Made by a program: the position numbers and the translations under genes
From: Ficedula albicollis
Taxonomy: Eukaryota; Chordata; Aves; Passeriformes; Muscicapidae
Assembly (NCBI RefSeq): GCF_000247815.1
Contig: NW_004775881.1
Coordinates: 635,496 to 699,495 of the forward strand
Direction: 5' to 3'
Length of the DNA stretch: 64,000 nucleotides
The notes under the pieces: generated by a model
Told to the model about the DNA's origin: nothing
The model's input: the letters and a program-made list of their open reading frames with translations, nothing else
Database searches by the model: none
Shown here: in pieces, positions 63,699 to 64,000 of the stretch
How the letters are laid out: each line of letters starts with the position of its first letter
Position numbering within the stretch: the stretch's first letter is position 1

Positions 63699-64000
63699 GT
63701 GAGTATCTTACATTATTGTTATTTTGGTTAGTACTGAAGTGTGGAGGAACAGCTATACTGGGCTCCGTTTGGGTAAAAAGCATTACCTGGGATCATGCCA
63801 TCATCTGAAGAAGAGAGAAGTAGTAACTGCCACAGAGCTGGAAGTGCCTTTCTTGCCTTGCAATATTTTGTAAGTTAAAATCAACATTGTTCTGAGAAAT
63901 AGGAAAAGCGAATAGGGAATATAATGCATTCTGGCTGTACGTTTCAGGTGATTCTGCATGGGTGTCTGCATGCTGGTTGTTCATTTTTTGAAAGATGCCT
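63699..64000 (+). other. TMEM131L: TMEM131L intron, 5' start
   Basis: Intron downstream of the 72-bp exon, with a consensus GTGAGT donor. The gene continues beyond the window. Confidence 0.75.

Noticed and set aside
63270..63731. 153-codon plus-strand frame at the right end
   Set aside because: It overlaps the true TMEM131L exon in a different frame; the exon frame is supported by splice sites, phase and similarity.

Overview
The window is vertebrate nuclear DNA, almost certainly avian. Three partial CR1 LINEs with bird-type 3' ends, several solo LTRs that resemble endogenous retrovirus LTRs I associate with songbirds, and split genes with very long introns all point this way. 'Passerine' is an inference from memory of LTR families. 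There are no bacterial genes or operons, and almost every long open frame is a chance or repeat-driven artefact.

Two real genes are present, both on the + strand. (1) The 3' end of MND1 (meiotic nuclear divisions 1): a 45-bp penultimate coding exon at 3104-3148 and the terminal exon from 4793, with stop at 4897-4899 and a poly(A) signal at 5019-5024. (2) The 5' part of TMEM131L: a CpG-island promoter at about 27.7-28.0 kb (resuming 29.56-29.70 kb), a 44-bp coding exon at 36456-36499 and a 72-bp coding exon at 63627-63698. The reading frame runs from one exon into the next. As I recall it, MND1 followed by TMEM131L in the same direction is also the human chromosome 4q31 order, which supports both calls.

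Layout: 1-5.05 kb is MND1; 5.05-27.6 kb is intergenic (about 22.6 kb); 27.7-29.7 kb is the TMEM131L promoter / presumed exon 1 region, interrupted by a pure C tract of 1,498 bases; 29.7-64 kb is TMEM131L introns plus two small exons. The first TMEM131L coding exon (signal peptide region) cannot be seen and is probably masked by, or lost in, the C tract.

Repeats: two (C)n blocks (203 and 1,498 bases), a perfect (CATCT)76 array, a (T)51 run, a 941-bp tandem duplication with a single mismatch seen, several smaller near-perfect tandem duplications (66, 68, 70, 117, 182 and 308 bp units), three minus-oriented copies of one LTR family with 5-bp target duplications (one split by a nested 347-bp LTR with a perfect 6-bp target duplication), and one sense-oriented solo LTR of another family.

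I found no undescribed biological system. The items most worth a second look are the C tract sitting on the expected TMEM131L first exon, the set of young tandem duplications, and the nested LTR.
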